A DNA stretch of 64,000 nucleotides, from positions 93,972,773-94,036,772 of the forward strand of contig CM047817.1 in the NCBI GenBank assembly GCA_026214975.1, written 5' to 3'. The translations under genes and the position numbers were made by a program. Below, piece by piece: positions 20,737 through 33,239 of the stretch. This DNA is from Gentiana macrophylla. Taxonomy: Eukaryota > Streptophyta > Magnoliopsida > Gentianales > Gentianaceae. Below the pieces are notes generated by a model, which did no database searches, was not told where the DNA came from, and saw nothing but the letters and a program-made list of their open reading frames with translations. How positions within the stretch are numbered: the stretch's first letter is position 1; each line of letters opens with the position of its first letter.

Positions 20737-22476
20737 TGTTAGACATGATGCCCAAAAAGCAATCTTGTATTGTTTTTAATTAAGTAAAATGACATTTGTT
20801 ATTAATCATTTTATTTGTATATTTGTATATATCTAAATGTACATCACAGAAAATCCCAAAGGGTTCAATATGTGGCCATAATGCTCAGTGTATAAGTGTT
20901 ATATACAAGAGGGTTGAGTTTATGATGATACTCTTTAAATGTTAAGTCCGTGGTGAAATTAATTGAAGTTCGGGATCTTTCAATTAAAACACCACTAGTG
21001 CCCTAGAACACTTCATGTGTGCCCGCCTGATCCGGACCGTCGATGTTGGACATCTTAGTGGCTGTACTTATATATGATTTGATCATGTAGGACTTGGACC
21101 GATTTAATATGATGATCTCATGATAATTCCGCAGTGAGAGAATCTAATTAAATCACAAGATAATCATTTATGGATTAATCTTAATCCTGATGTCATTATA
21201 GACTCATGCCTATTTCGGGGTGGATTTTTTTTTTATCGGCGGGGTGGAGTTTGATGTGGCATTAAAGTTAGCTCAGCAAAGCTTTGCCAAACACGTCCAT
21301 GTTGGCATCATTCAGGGATAGGTAGCCGGAAATATAAGTCACAAAGATGGAGTCCATTTCTTCCTGTGGGAAGTAGAAAGACGGTTCCCTCGTTTGTTAA
21401 TTCTGGAACTGATCGATCGGCCGAATTTATGATTTCGGATTATAAATATCGATCACTAGTGAATTAATGGTAATCGAGGATAAGATGTTATGAAGGGGTT
21501 ATACGGAAAATGTCTGGCTTCATATACGAATCGTCTATGGAGGGTTAACCATAGGAAATGGTTATATCAGTAGACACTCGGAATATATTTATTTATATAT
21601 ATGGTAGAGCAAGTAATTCTATGATCGAAGAAGTGCAATCCTGAAGTTATGGTGGCATAATATTAGGATTAATAATGAAAATAATGTGATTAAAGAGTTT
21701 GATCAATTATTTAATTTATTAGAACTTTTGATTATAGGTCTATGGTCCCCAGATTGGCTTCCGATATACGAGCTGAAATCAGTTCTAATTGATTGTCTGA
21801 TTAAATAGAAAATAGTTTTCTATTTAATAGAATATGTTTTGATTATTTATTGATAAATAAAGTATTATAGTATAGTTTTTTTTTATTTGAAGCACAAATT
21901 TGTAGGTGAGTGTGTGCCCATGTTTGTAGGTAGACTAAGTGGAAATATGTTTTCAATTAGTCATGTATAAATAATAAAAAGAGATAATTAGTAATTATTT
22001 TCCTTTTTCTTGGATTTCAGATAACTTTTAATTATATTCAAATTAGGTTTGACCTAATATTTACAATATAAATTGGAAGAGTTGGCCAACTTCAAGCTCA
22101 CAACAAAAAAATCAACGTGGTTTTCCCTCTGGCATTAGTCGCATGTCACAAAATTAGGAGAGAAAAATTAGTATTTTCATAACTCCAAATTTAAAAGAAA
22201 AATCTAGCTCTTTTCTTAGATGCATATTCAAGCAATTCAAGAACAGAGATTTAGACGTCCACCCGACTTCGTGGGAAATGCAATCTGGAAAATCTTGGCA
22301 TCTACATAGTTTTTCAAGATTGGTAACGATTTATATTCTTCTTTTGCATAGTGGAATAATTAAATTTAATTCATGATGAACGTTTTTCGTATTTGACAGA
22401 TTATGAATCCGATTCCGTTGTGTGATTCAATAAGATTGAATCTTTGATGATCTGATCCGGATCTAGATTTCCAACA
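20737..22476 (+). repeat. Single LTR (3' LTR of a truncated element)
   Basis: It starts TGTTAGACATGATGCCC right after a polypurine tract and ends GATTTCCAACA, giving matching TGTT/AACA termini. A TATAAATTGG box is near 22068. No matching second LTR is in the window. Because polypurine sequence precedes it, this is more likely the 3' end of a broken element than a solo LTR. Confidence 0.65.
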
Positions 22477-22940
22477 ATCGGGCCTAGCTCAACTGAGAAT
22501 AATAGTATGTTCAGGGGTACATAGTTGCAGGCTGACCTCTTGGAACCAAGCCAAATCATTGAGTTATAAAGATCAATGTAGAATTGTAGATGTTGCGGTT
22601 ATAGCACAGAAAGTTTCCGGAAAATAATTATCAAACAAACTAAGGGTAACACATAAAGGATTACTAGTTTATCTCGATCTTCGAATCGAAAAGGTTCTAG
22701 CTATCATATTGCCGACCGAAGCTTGTCGCTAAGCGCCAGAAGTTCATAGTGCCTATATATATTTGATTTCAAAAGAAATAAGAGAAAGTGCAACTTCATC
22801 GTCGCCGAAATGCAAAATCTTTCTTTTTTTTTTTTTTTTTTTTTTTTTTTTGATGGTCCCATCAACATTCAACACAGGTGCATATATTAAATTATTAGCT
22901 AGAGGTCCCGAGATCAAACCCTGGTTGGAAATTATTTAAA
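22477..22940. other. No gene; includes a 29-base T run
   Basis: A T run at 22823-22851 precedes GATGGTCCCATCAACATTCA. That sequence and about 30 bp more recur inverted at 35210-35270. No exon was seen. Confidence 0.4.
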
Positions 22941-24380
22941 ATGAAATTATGTAAGTGTTGGGACAAATTGACACACTTGAGGGAGGTGTTGGAACAGATT
23001 GCTCACACTCTTGAATGAAAATTGTGCAAGTGTTGGACAGATTGCCAACACTTGAGAGGGGTGTTGGGACAGATTGCCCACACTCTTAATGTGTATAAGG
23101 AAATAAACTAGCGTCTTTACTAGCACCAATTGGTTTTAGTACAACGGTGAGCGCTTAATCTTAACATGGTATCAAAGTCAGAGGTTCAGTGATCGAACCC
23201 TGGTTGGAACATTATTTAAAAAAGAAATTGAGCAAGTGTTGGGACAGATTGCCTACACTTGAGGGGGTGTTGGGACATATTGCCCACACTCTGGAATGAA
23301 AAAATGTGCAAGTGTTGAATAGGTTGCCAACACTTGAGAAGAGGGTGTTGGACAGATTGCCCACACTCTTAAGGAAATAAAACAGCACATTTACTACCAC
23401 CAATTGGTTTTAGTAGAACGGTAAGCTCTTGATCTTAATATGGTATCATGTGCAAGTGTTGGGAGAGATTGCTACCACCAATTGGTTTTAGTAGAACGGT
23501 AAGCTCTTGATCTTAATATGGTATCATGTGCAAGTGTTGGGAGAGATTGCCCACACTCTTGAATGAAAAATTGTGCAAGTGTTGGGACAGATTGCCACAC
23601 TCTTGAATCCATAAAGAAATATAGTAGCACATTTACTACTATCAATTGGAAGAAATATAGTAGCACATTTACTACTATCAATTGGTTTTAGTACAACGGT
23701 AAGCGAGTACAACTGTAGGCGAGAAATATAGTAACACATTTACTACTATCAATTGAACCTTTACTACTATCAATTGGTTTTAGTACAACGGTAAGCGCTT
23801 GATCCTTAACATGGTATTGGATTTAGTAAAACGGTAAGCGAGTACAACTGTAGGCGAGAAATATAATAGCACATTTACTACTATCAATTGAACCTTTACT
23901 ACTATCAATTGGTTTTAGTAAAACGGTAAGCGCTTGATCCTTAACATGGTATTGGTTTTAGTACAACGGTAAGCGAGTACAACTATAAGCGAGAAATATA
24001 GTAGCACATTTACTACTATCAATTGAACCTTTACTACTATCAATTGGTTTTAGTACAATGGTAAGCGTTTGATCCTTAACATGGTATCGGAGCCAGAGAG
24101 CATGAGATCAAATCCTGATTGGAACATTATTTAAAATAATTTTTTTTTGCAAGTGTTGGGTGAGATTGCCACACTTGAAAGGGGCGTTGAGACAGATTGT
24201 CCACGCTCTTAAATAAAAAAAATTGTGCAAATGGGTGTTGAGACAGATTGCCCACACTCTTAAATGAAAAAAAAATTGCAAGTCTTTGGCCGGGTGTTGG
24301 GACGGATTCTTAATGTATAAGGAAATAAAGTTTACTGGCACCGATTGGTTTTAATACAATTGTAAGCGCTTGATCTTAAC
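22940..24380. repeat. Complex repeat array with tRNA-like segments
   Basis: Two kinds of unit alternate. One is GTGTTGGGACAGATTGCC with CACACTCTTGAATGAAA and GCAAGTGTTGG, forming local palindromes. The other is CAATTGGTTTTAGTACAACG, GTAAGCGCTTGATC, TTAACATGGTATC, then GATCGAACCCTGGTTGGAAC. The second unit resembles a tRNA D-arm (A-box-like TAGTACAACGGTAAG) and T-arm (B-box-like GATCGAACCC) about 45 bases apart, as in tRNA-derived SINEs. At least six partial copies occur. Open frames on the minus strand are repeat artefacts. Confidence 0.65.
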
Positions 24381-25584
24381 ATTATTTGAGAAAATGGCAA
24401 AAAAAAAATCATGTTTGGTGATTCAGTCACAAAGTTGTTGTTTGTTTTTTTTTATTTTTATAAACACTAATTAGGAGGCTTAATTAATCACTTAGGACAC
24501 CAAAAAATAATCGTTTATAAGGATGGATTTTCTCTATGTTTCCTAAATTAACCTTGTGTTACAAACCCAGCATTATTCCCCAAAATTAACAGATATGGCA
24601 TTGTCAGTTGTCACTCTCATACGATCTCTCTCACCTTTTATTGAACAAGTTTTCCGGCGGTCTTTTGCCTTATACTGTTTTTCTGCTCTTTCTTTCCGCT
24701 AAATTACAATTTTAGTCCTCTAACTGGACACGTTTTTCGATTTTGATCTTGTTTTTTCTCCGGTGACAATTTTAGTCCTGTAATTGATCTTTTTTTTACG
24801 AAAATAATCCTAAAGGCCGGAAAATGCTGACTGTACACATTTTCCGGCCAAAATTTTTTCCATGTCATCAATAATTTCCAGATCAGCATTCTTTTCAAAA
24901 AATTAAAATGTCAAGTCACCATATACTACTACATTTATTAAATAGATAAAATTAATATATTTTAGTAATACAACTTCCAATATTTCAAAAGTCTTCCTTC
25001 TTTAATATGGCAAATTCCAATTTTGGTTCTTTGTCCAAATCGTAAGCAACTCTCGCAAATCCCTAAGGTATTATGGCAAATTCGCACCATCATGTCTAAC
25101 CCATTTCTTCCCCAAATTCGCACCATTTTACTCTCCCGTTTTTTTTTTTCTTTTCGTTTTCTTGTGGTGTGGTGAGATGTGTGGTCTTAATGAGTTCCTA
25201 ATTTGATGTTTCGAGGTGTGGGATGCAATGGTGTTGCTTGTTTATTTAATTAATGAAAACATGGTTTTTGTGTTCTTGTTTTAATTTTGGGTGTGGTAAA
25301 AAGTCTGCGGATTTGTGGATTTGTGGGTGCTATATGTTGATTGAGGAAGAGAATATGTGGATTTTGTTTTTGTTGTGCTTGGCATTTGAACGACATAATT
25401 GAGGAACGAGCACAGCATCTGGTTTTTTTTTCCCTGTGTGTTTCTTTTTATGCTATATCTATATATACATTCATCTTATTTCAGTTTTTTTTATTTCATC
25501 AATTGTTATTTTTATGCTATATCGAGAGCTGTTTACGATTTGGACAAAGAACCAAGCTTTTGATGTTAATTTTTTTTTAATGAG

Positions 25585-25767
25585 TGTTAAGGGTAAAGAT
25601 GTAATTGCATAATATTTGGTGACTAAGATTGTGTAGAATCTATTGTTGATTGTGTTGGGACACTTGGCATATTCGTGTAGGTCTAGTACTATTGTATTAG
25701 CTATAGATATGCTGTTGGAATTATTCTGTGAATGTAATGCAAATCTTATCCTTTTGATATCTTGTCT
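25585..25767 (+). repeat. Copia 5' LTR
   Basis: This 183-bp LTR is identical to 31667-31849 except for GTTGAT against GTAGAT. It directly precedes the tRNA-Met primer-binding site. Confidence 0.93.
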
Positions 25768-28332
25768 TGGTATCAGAGAAAAATGGCTAACGCCACCACC
25801 GGCACCGGAACGCCACCGGTGACCGCTATCTCTACCCCAGTGACTACTGTGTCTACTCCGGTCACCTCTCTTCCACCTACAAGCTCTCTAACCAGTTTTG
25901 TTCCTACCACACACTATCAATCCACCACGAATCTTGGTGGTTCGCAGTCAGACTTTCTTAGTCCGCCGGTGCGGCCCTCTCTTCCACCGCTTCCTCCTTT
26001 GGTCTCCTCAGCTCCTCCTACTCCATCCCCGTTTGGTGGAAGCCTAAATCTGCCTTTGTTAAGCTGGGATGTATGTAATTATCTCCTTTGGAAGTCTATC
26101 ATCATGCCCATTGTTCGAGGTCACCGTTTAGACGGCTATCTACTTGGCACGAAATCTGCACCACCGGAGTTTCTGCCATCACTCAATCCTACTGGATCTG
26201 GTTTTGGTTTTCAGCCTAACCCTGCGTTTGAAGATTGGCGTGTCAATGACTCCTTGTTGATGGGTTGGCTTATGAGCTCCATGACTGAACAAGCTCTCAC
26301 CGAAGTCATTGGTTGTAATACAGCTGCTGAAGTTTGGAGCTGTCTTGAAGCTCTTTTTAACACCAAATCTGAAGCCCGGATGCTAGAGTTCAAAACATCC
26401 TTGGCTAAAGCGGAAAAAGGTACCAAATCTATGATAGATTACCTAGCTATGATGAAAGGATATTCTGACGGATTAACTGCTGCTGGTTACCCCATTAGTA
26501 AGTCTGAGCTTATACTAGCTGTTCTTGGTGGCCTGAGTAAGGATTATGGGTCTGTGATAGTTAATATCACCTCCCGCATTGGATCCCTGACTTGGCAAGA
26601 TGTTCAGTCCAAATTGATTACTCGTGAACATCTGTTAGCCCGTTTTAATCCGAGTCCCCTTGACATTACTTCATCTTCAGCTAATGTTGCTGTTAGTAAA
26701 TCTGCTTCTGGTGGTCGAGGAAGGGGCAATGGTGGACCCTCTGAATCTGGTGGTAGAGGCAGGGGGTACAGAGGAGGTGGAGGAGGATATAGAGGTAGAA
26801 GATCTCGTGGCAGAAATGGAAATGGTGGAAGGTCTAATGGAAATGGTGGATTTCCTGGGAATTCAAACAATACCAACAATTCCCAGTACAGACCTGTGTG
26901 TCAAGTGTGTTACAAAGTTGGACACACAGCTGATAAGTGTTACTTCAGGTTTCATGGAAACTATGTTCCAAGTCCTCCTCAAAATAGGGCTAATGCAGCA
27001 TATCTAGTAGGTTCTGAGTCTACTCCAGATTACAATTGGTATGCTGACAGTGGTGCTTCTAGCCATGTGACCTCAGATCTCAGCAGTATGCACCTAAACT
27101 CTAGTTATGATGGCTCAGACAACTTAACAGTAGGAAATGTGAGTCTCTATCTGTCCTCCATACTGGTCACTCCTCTATTAATACTCCTAGTAATTCCCTT
27201 GTTTTTACCAATATCCTTCATGTTCCTGATATTACAAAAAATCTCTTAAGTGTATCTAGGTTAACTAATGATAATCCTGTTTTTATGGAATTCCACTCAC
27301 ATAAGTGCTTTGTGAAGGATCAAGCTACCAAGGAAGTTCTTCTTGAAGGATGTCTTAAAAATGGTCTTTACCAACTGTTGCTGCCTCAGGACACACAGCC
27401 ACAGAACTCTCTTCACTCCAAATCTCAGTTTGCTCTTAGTAGTCAGGTTCATTCCAATAAAAGTATGTCTGATTCTGTTGTTCAAAAAGCCAACCTGTGG
27501 CATAGACGGTTAGGGCACCCCTCAATGAGGGTTTTCAATCTTGTTTCCAAACTTTGAAATGATGTTCCTGTTAATGTTGAATCTGACTTTTATGATGCTT
27601 GTCAATGTGGTAAGTTACATAGTCTTCCTTATCCTAGTTCTAACTCTCATGCCTCATGTGTTCTTGATTTAATTCACACTGATGTCTGGGGACCCTCTCC
27701 TGTTTTATCTACTCATGGTTTTCAATACTATATTGTGTTTATTGATGATTTTACTAGGTACACTTGGTTGTATCCTCTAAAATTGAAATCAGATGCTCTT
27801 AATGCTTTTGTTAAGTTTCAAACCTTAGTTGAGAATCAATTCTCTAGCAAGATCAAATGTGTCCAATCTGATTGGGGAGGTGAATATAGATCCTTTGTTT
27901 CCCATCTTGAGGCTAGGGGTATCCAATTTAGGCATTCATGTCCCTCATGCTCATGCCCAAAATGGCAGTAAGGTAGAGGAAACACAGACATGTCACCGAA
28001 CTTGGACTCACCCTCCGTCTCAAGCCTCTCTACCCTTTAGATTCTCGGGTTGAAAGCTTCACTCATGCTTTGTTTTTCTTATCAATCTTCTACCTACACC
28101 GCCCTGGCTGAATAGGTCCCCTTTGATGCTCTCTTTCATAAACCTCCCACTTATGACTCTCTCAAGGTCTTTGGATGTGCCTCGCTATCCTCTCTTAAGA
28201 CCTTTTCAAAATCACAAGTTCCAATTTCATACTAAAAAGTGTGTTTACCTAGGACACAGTCCCTGTCATAAAGGGTATCTATGTCTTGACAAGTCCACAG
28301 GTAGAGTCTACATCTCAAGAGATGTCTCCTTC

Positions 28333-28561
28333 CAGGGGCGGATCCACAGCCCCCAGGGGGGGTGCTGTGACCCCACTCGATTTATAAAAAAAAAAAAAAT
28401 TTAGTATTAAAACTATGTAGTTTTGTTGTTAAAAAGTGTCATTTTATCGATAAAAATTGATGTTTTAGACCCCGGTGACCCCACTGGAATTTTTTTTAGA
28501 TAAAATATGTAGTTTTAGACTCCGGTGACCCCACTGGAATTTATTCCTGGATCCGCCACTG
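28333..28561. mobile_element. hAT MITE, TSD TCTCCTTC
   Basis: The ends CAGGGGCGGATCCA and TGGATCCGCCACTG are inverted repeats. The 8-bp duplication TCTCCTTC at 28325-28332 and 28562-28569 is the hAT size. It inserted into the copia integrase-RT linker. Confidence 0.92.
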
Positions 28562-29338
28562 TCTCCTTCAATGAAAATGACTTCCCTTATAGTACCTATA
28601 CATGCTTCCAACTCCTCCACTGGTACTGTTTCTCCTAGCCCCAGCTCTAGTTCTAGTGCTTCTCCTTCTCCTCCACCAGTTAATCACCATCCCATGCAAA
28701 CTAGAGCTAAGTGTGGCATCTTTAGACCTAAAACTTACTCCTTTCTAGCTCAGTCTGACTCACCATATCCTACTGAACCCACCAAGGTGTCTGATGCTAC
28801 TTGACCCTTCCTGGAAAGCTGCCATGCAAGAGGAGTTTAATGCTCTTTCTAAAAACAATACATGGGAATTGGTTCCTCCTTCTCCTCACCAAAAGCTTGT
28901 ATCCAACCGGTGGGTGTTTAAACTTAAACTTAAACTTAAACCTGATGGTTCCATTTTAAAGCACAAAGCTAGACTAGTGGCCAAGGGGTTCCTTCAAACT
29001 CCTGGTCTTGATTATTCAGAAACCTTCAGTACTGTGGCTAAGGCATCCACAATACGGGTTATTCTGGCTATTGCAGTCTCCTATGACTGGCATATAAGGC
29101 AGGTTGATATTAATAATGCCTTTTTAAATGGTCATTTGTCTGAAACTGTCTTCATGCCTCAACCTGAGGGTTTTATAGATTCTACAAGACCCCATCATGT
29201 TTGTCTTCTCAAAAAGGCATTGTATGGACTCAAACAGGCCCCTAGGGCCTGGTTTGAGGAACTTGGGAGCCAATTGATTCAGTGGGGTTTCAAGCAGTCC
29301 AATCTGACATATCTTTGTTCATCTTACATACTGCTCAT

Positions 29339-30681
29339 TGTTAAGGGTGATTTAACATGATTTATAACATTATGTTTTATAATGATTTCCTCCATATTCA
29401 TATAATTTGCATAGAAATTAAGGGTTTAATCGAATTATTGAGCAAATGAGTTTTAAAAGTATTTAAGTGTAAACTTGAGCTAATTTCATGATTTTATTGG
29501 TAATTATCTATGGTTTTACACTTTCCGTGTTCTTATGGTTTTGAAGGTACATTTACATGTCATGGAGAGGGAGTGAAGGAGCTGAAAAGATACTTGATTG
29601 AAGGTTTAATAGAAGGAGAAAGATGCAAGTTGAGGATTGGAATGAAGATTTGAAGAATCGAACGAGCGTTTGCCATCCGTCCAGCCTGGACTGGCGTCCA
29701 GAAGCTTGAACTAGCGTCCAGTCCACCGACTTCGCGAAACCGACTCTAAAACCTATAAATAGTCACGTGTTTTCAACCCTAGAACATACCTACTGATACA
29801 TAGACACAAGAATTCGACCCTAGGCGGCTCCATTTTTGGGGCGGTGGGAATCATGCGTTTTTACACCAAGAAACACTTTTCTTTCTCTTTATTTTATTTT
29901 GTTCGATCGTGATGATGATTAGAGGCTAAAGCAAGTTGAACAAGCCCTGTGAAGCCGTTCGGGCAGCGTCTTGATTTTATTTTTTGGATGTTTTGTGAGT
30001 TTTAATTAAAGTTGTTTGTTTTCTATGATTATGTGTTATGCGAATTTATATCGAGAGGTTTTGCTATTGATGTTTACTATGTGACGAGAGTCGGTGTAAA
30101 CCTAGATCACCATAGGGAAGATTGGATCTTTAACCTATAAGTAACGAGAGTTGATTAGGTTAGAATATCTAGATTGTTAGATTGATAAATCTTGCACCTT
30201 GGTTTGGAAGCGTTAATCTTTAAGATCGAAAGATAAAAGATTGATAGACGAATTACCTAAGAAATTGGGAATTCGTACCTTTGATAGGTGAATCACAATT
30301 TTAGTTAAATCATCATAAGATAATCTAGAGAGGAAATTAAGGGTTGCGGGACGGTGGATCATTGCTTTTTCTATGTTTAATCGCTATAGTCATTATCTTG
30401 CTTTTATGAGTTTTATTTTTTTTCTCATTTATAGTTTAGTTATGTTACATAACGATCTTTCCTGGCTTTGACCCACAATCCTCTGTCGATTTATCTTTTC
30501 GCTTTTGTTATTTTAGGCTTTAATAATAATGGTATCAAACTTAGGAAAATTAATGACTAGATACCCCGATTCCCTGAGATCGACTCCGGTATTAATCGCT
30601 ATGCTACGATCCCTACACTTGGGGTATACCGGATTTATAAATTTATTACTTGTTTATTTTGCTTAGATAAAATCCGAGACA
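29339..30681. mobile_element. Solo LTR inside copia RT, TSD CTCAT
   Basis: This 1343-bp segment begins TGTTAAGGGTG and ends CCGAGACA, with CTCAT at 29334-29338 and 30682-30686. Removing it joins the RT frame across the site. It contains a TATA box (CTATAAATAG, about 29754) and an ATCGACTCCGG phrase, and no proteins. The TG/CA ends with a single copy indicate a solo LTR left by LTR-LTR recombination. It belongs to a different family from elements A and B. Confidence 0.87.
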
Positions 30682-31666
30682 CTCATGCTGTCTTGTTTGT
30701 ATTGGTGTATGTAGATGACATTTTGGTGACAGAGAGTGATTCCAAGCTGGTTCAAACCTTCATTGATAAGCTGAATAACAGGTTTGCCTTGAAAGATCTG
30801 GGTAATATCAGTCACTTCCTAGGTATGCAAGCTTACAGGGATGCTACTGGGCTGTATCTCAATCAACACATGTATGCACTACATATTCTGGACAGGATTG
30901 ACATGCAGAATCTCAAGCCTAGTCCAACTCCTATGTCTGTGTCCTATCAGCAACTGCTCAGGCCCAGTCCTTCCATGTACAACCCCACAATCTACAGGAG
31001 TACTTTTGGAGCACTTCAATATTTAACCTTCACAAGGCCTAACATTGCATTTGCAGTCAACTGCCTCAGCCAGTTCATGCACAGTCCCACTCTCATTCAG
31101 TGGCAGGGAGTCAAAAGACTTCTGAGATATGTAAAAGGTACAGCTCAATATGGCCTTCATTTCAAACCTCATCATCCTATTGTCTTGGTTGGTTACTCTG
31201 ATGCAGATTGGGGGTGCAACACAGTTGATAGGAAATCTGTGGCTGGCTTCTGTGTTTATCTGGCTGGTTCTCTTGTTTCTTGGAGCAGTAAAAAGCAACA
31301 TGTTGTTGCCCGGTCTAGCATCGAATCGAATATAGGCAATCGGCTCATGTTGGCACCGAGATTAGGTGGCTTCAATCACTTCATCCCGAGATCCATGTTC
31401 ATCCGTGGCTAAGGCGATGACTCAGTGTGATAATCAAAGTGCAGTGCCTTAGCCTACAACCTCGCTTTCCACTCGAGAACAAAACATGTGGAAATAGATG
31501 TTCATTACATCAGAGATCTTGTCAAACAAGGCCACCTTGCTGTGAACTACACTCCTTCCTCTGAACAAGTTGCAGATGTCCTTACTAAACCTTTAAGTGT
31601 CACCAAATTTACTTATTTTAGAGACAAACTGAATGTGCTCGAAGCCTCATTCAGTTTGAGGGGGGA

Positions 31667-31849
31667 TGTTAAGGGTAAAGATGTAATTGCATAATATTTG
31701 GTGACTAAGATTGTGTAGAATCTATTGTAGATTGTGTTGGGACACTTGGCATATTCGTGTAGGTCTAGTACTATTGTATTAGCTATAGATATGCTGTTGG
31801 AATTATTCTGTGAATGTAATGCAAATCTTATCCTTTTGATATCTTGTCT
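31667..31849 (+). repeat. Copia 3' LTR
   Basis: This 183-bp partner of 25585-25767 directly follows the polypurine tract GAGGGGGGA. Confidence 0.93.
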
Positions 31850-32019
31850 ATGAGAATGAGGGATGAAGATGAAGATGAAGATGAACCGGGAAATGGGGAG
31901 TAAGATTTTGTGGGGGGGGAGGGGAGGGGGGGAGAGGGTGTGGGTTTGTCGGGAAGAAGGGGGCAGGGGATTAAAGATGAAGACTTTTGAAATATCGGAA
32001 GTTGTATTATTAAAATATA

Positions 32020-32293
32020 CTACCTCCGTCCCATAATAAGTGTCCATATTTTAGAAAAAAATTGTCCTATAAAAAGTGTCACTTTATATTACCAATGCAC
32101 ATTTAATGTTTATTTTCCAAAGATACCCTTAGTCAAACATTTATTTATTGTACTCATTTCACAACCCAAAACAAACATTTATTATTTATTATGGGTAAGT
32201 ATGTCAATGGAGTATAAAAACACAACACATTAATTACTTTTCTTAATATGTGTGAAAATTAAAAAGAGGACACTTAATTTGGGACGGAGGTTG
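32020..32293. mobile_element. Stowaway MITE, TA duplication
   Basis: Ends CTACCTCCGTCCCATAATAA and the inverse of CAACCTCCGTCCCAAATTAA are the Stowaway terminal sequence (CTCCCTCCGTCCC type). TA flanks both ends. The empty site survives in the other arm of the same MULE (about 24955), which reads through without the insert, so the boundaries are exact. Confidence 0.92.
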
Positions 32294-32564
32294 TATTATT
32301 TTATGTATTTAATAAATGTAGTAGTATATGGTGACTTGGCATTTTAATTTTTTAAATTTTTGAAAAGAATGTTGATCTGGCAATTATTGATGACATGGAA
32401 AAAAATTTGGTCGGAAAATATGTACAGTCAGCATTTTCCAACCTTTAGGATTATTTTCGTTAAAAAAGACCACTTACAGGACTAAAATTGTCACCGGAAA
32501 AAAACAGGACCAAAATCGAAAACGTGTCCAGTTAGACTAAAATTGTAATTTAGCCCTTTCTTTC

Positions 32565-33239
32565 TGTTCTTCTTTTTGTTGTCTTCTTGGACTGCTCTCC
32601 GCAATGAACGGCCATGGTAGCTCTGATCTTGTCCTCGATTTTTGGTTTTTTCTGCGAGTTGAGATTGCAGCTCTCTCTCCTCCCCTTGCGGAGAGATAAA
32701 ACTTTTGATTATTATTAACAAAATAATGAAATTTTGATGGATTAATGGTAAATGTCAAAGGCAACACTTTTTCTTTTTTTCGTTTTCTTGCCATCAAGTG
32801 GTCTATTGCAAAAACGAAAAGAGTGACCTGGAGGCCATTTGGGGTTTTGATGAATTGTCCTCTTTTGTGCTAAATAACAAAAGTGGACGATAATTTTAAG
32901 CAAATAAAATGAAATTAAAAACTGCAAGTCAAGAAATTGCATACTTAAGCAAAAAAAAAAAAATGGCATACCAACAATGCCATAACATGATAATTCTAGT
33001 TGTTAATTTTTGTTTGGTCTTTGGAATGCAATTTCTTCAACTGCTTTTATGATAAGATGATGTTTGTTGATGCATTCATATATTTATTTGTTCAAGGTAT
33101 GGTATCTTTGTCTATTGATCACGAAAAATTGCATTGCCACTTCATTAAAGAATTGATTTAATGATATTGATATCACTGCATTTACAATTTGATACACAAA
33201 TTGGGTAATTTTGTAAAATAAATGTAGTGTCATTCACAA
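32565..33239. other. No gene; pyrimidine-rich then AT-rich
   Basis: A gene-like pyrimidine-rich patch near 32570-32700 has overlapping short frames on the minus strand, but no splice-consistent exon or domain could be recognised. Confidence 0.35.

Larger units (their letters stand above)
25783..31660 (+). pseudogene. Copia gag-pol, broken
   Basis: The ATG at 25783 opens gag, with a Pro/Thr/Ser-rich start, then a capsid-like region, an RG-rich stretch and a CCHC knuckle (CQVCYKVGHTADKC, about 26902). Protease follows (WYADSGASSHVT, about 27037). A frameshift near 27135 is followed by the pre-integrase motif LWHRRLGHPS (27499), a stop at 27555, and the integrase core with HTDVWGPS (27676) and QSDWGGEY (27868). 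Several shifts occur between 27945 and 28200. RT resumes at 28794 with KARLVAKGFLQTPGLDYSET and VDINNAFLNG. The solo LTR at 29339 cuts it just before YVDDILV (30706). RNase H has GYSDADWG (31195). Several breaks change CTG to CTCG or CG, so the decay may be partly an assembly artefact. The two insertions are real and inactivating. Confidence 0.9.
25585..31849 (+). mobile_element. Ty1/copia retrotransposon, TSD ATGAG
   Basis: Two 183-bp LTRs that differ at one base bound the element, with ATGAG at 25580-25584 and 31850-31854. The PBS TGGTATCAGAG (initiator tRNA-Met) starts at 25768, and a polypurine tract GAGGGGGGA ends at 31666. LTRs start TGTTAAGGG but end CTTGTCT rather than CA. Domain order gag, protease, integrase, RT, RNase H is that of copia. 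A hAT MITE and a solo LTR have inserted into it. Confidence 0.93.
24697..32555. mobile_element. Non-autonomous MULE with 300-bp TIRs, TSD CTTTCTTTC
   Basis: GCTAAATTACAATTTTAGTC at the left end is inverted at the right end, and homology between the arms continues about 300 bp (24697-25000 against 31975-32555, less a Stowaway insertion). CTTTCTTTC flanks both ends (24688-24696 and 32556-32564). Without the copia element and the Stowaway it is about 1.3 kb. The interior (25000-25584 and 31855-31975) contains no transposase. It includes a short open frame at 25341-25580 with no recognised domain. Confidence 0.8.

Noticed and set aside
20737..22476. Calling this a solo LTR
   Set aside because: A polypurine tract and element-like interior precede it, and no direct repeat flanks both ends, so a 3' LTR of a truncated element fits better.
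22947..24341. CRISPR-like alternation of short repeats
   Set aside because: Units vary in length and sequence, spacers are not unique or uniform, and the DNA is plant nuclear. It is a degenerate repeat array.
26211..27007. Minus-strand and frame-3 proteins of 71-115 residues rich in Pro/Leu or Glu/Val
   Set aside because: They are shadows of the copia gag RG-rich region.
31613..32047. 144-residue minus-strand frame over the copia 3' LTR
   Set aside because: It spans the LTR, a G-rich run and MULE sequence, and crosses element boundaries, so it cannot be an ancestral gene.
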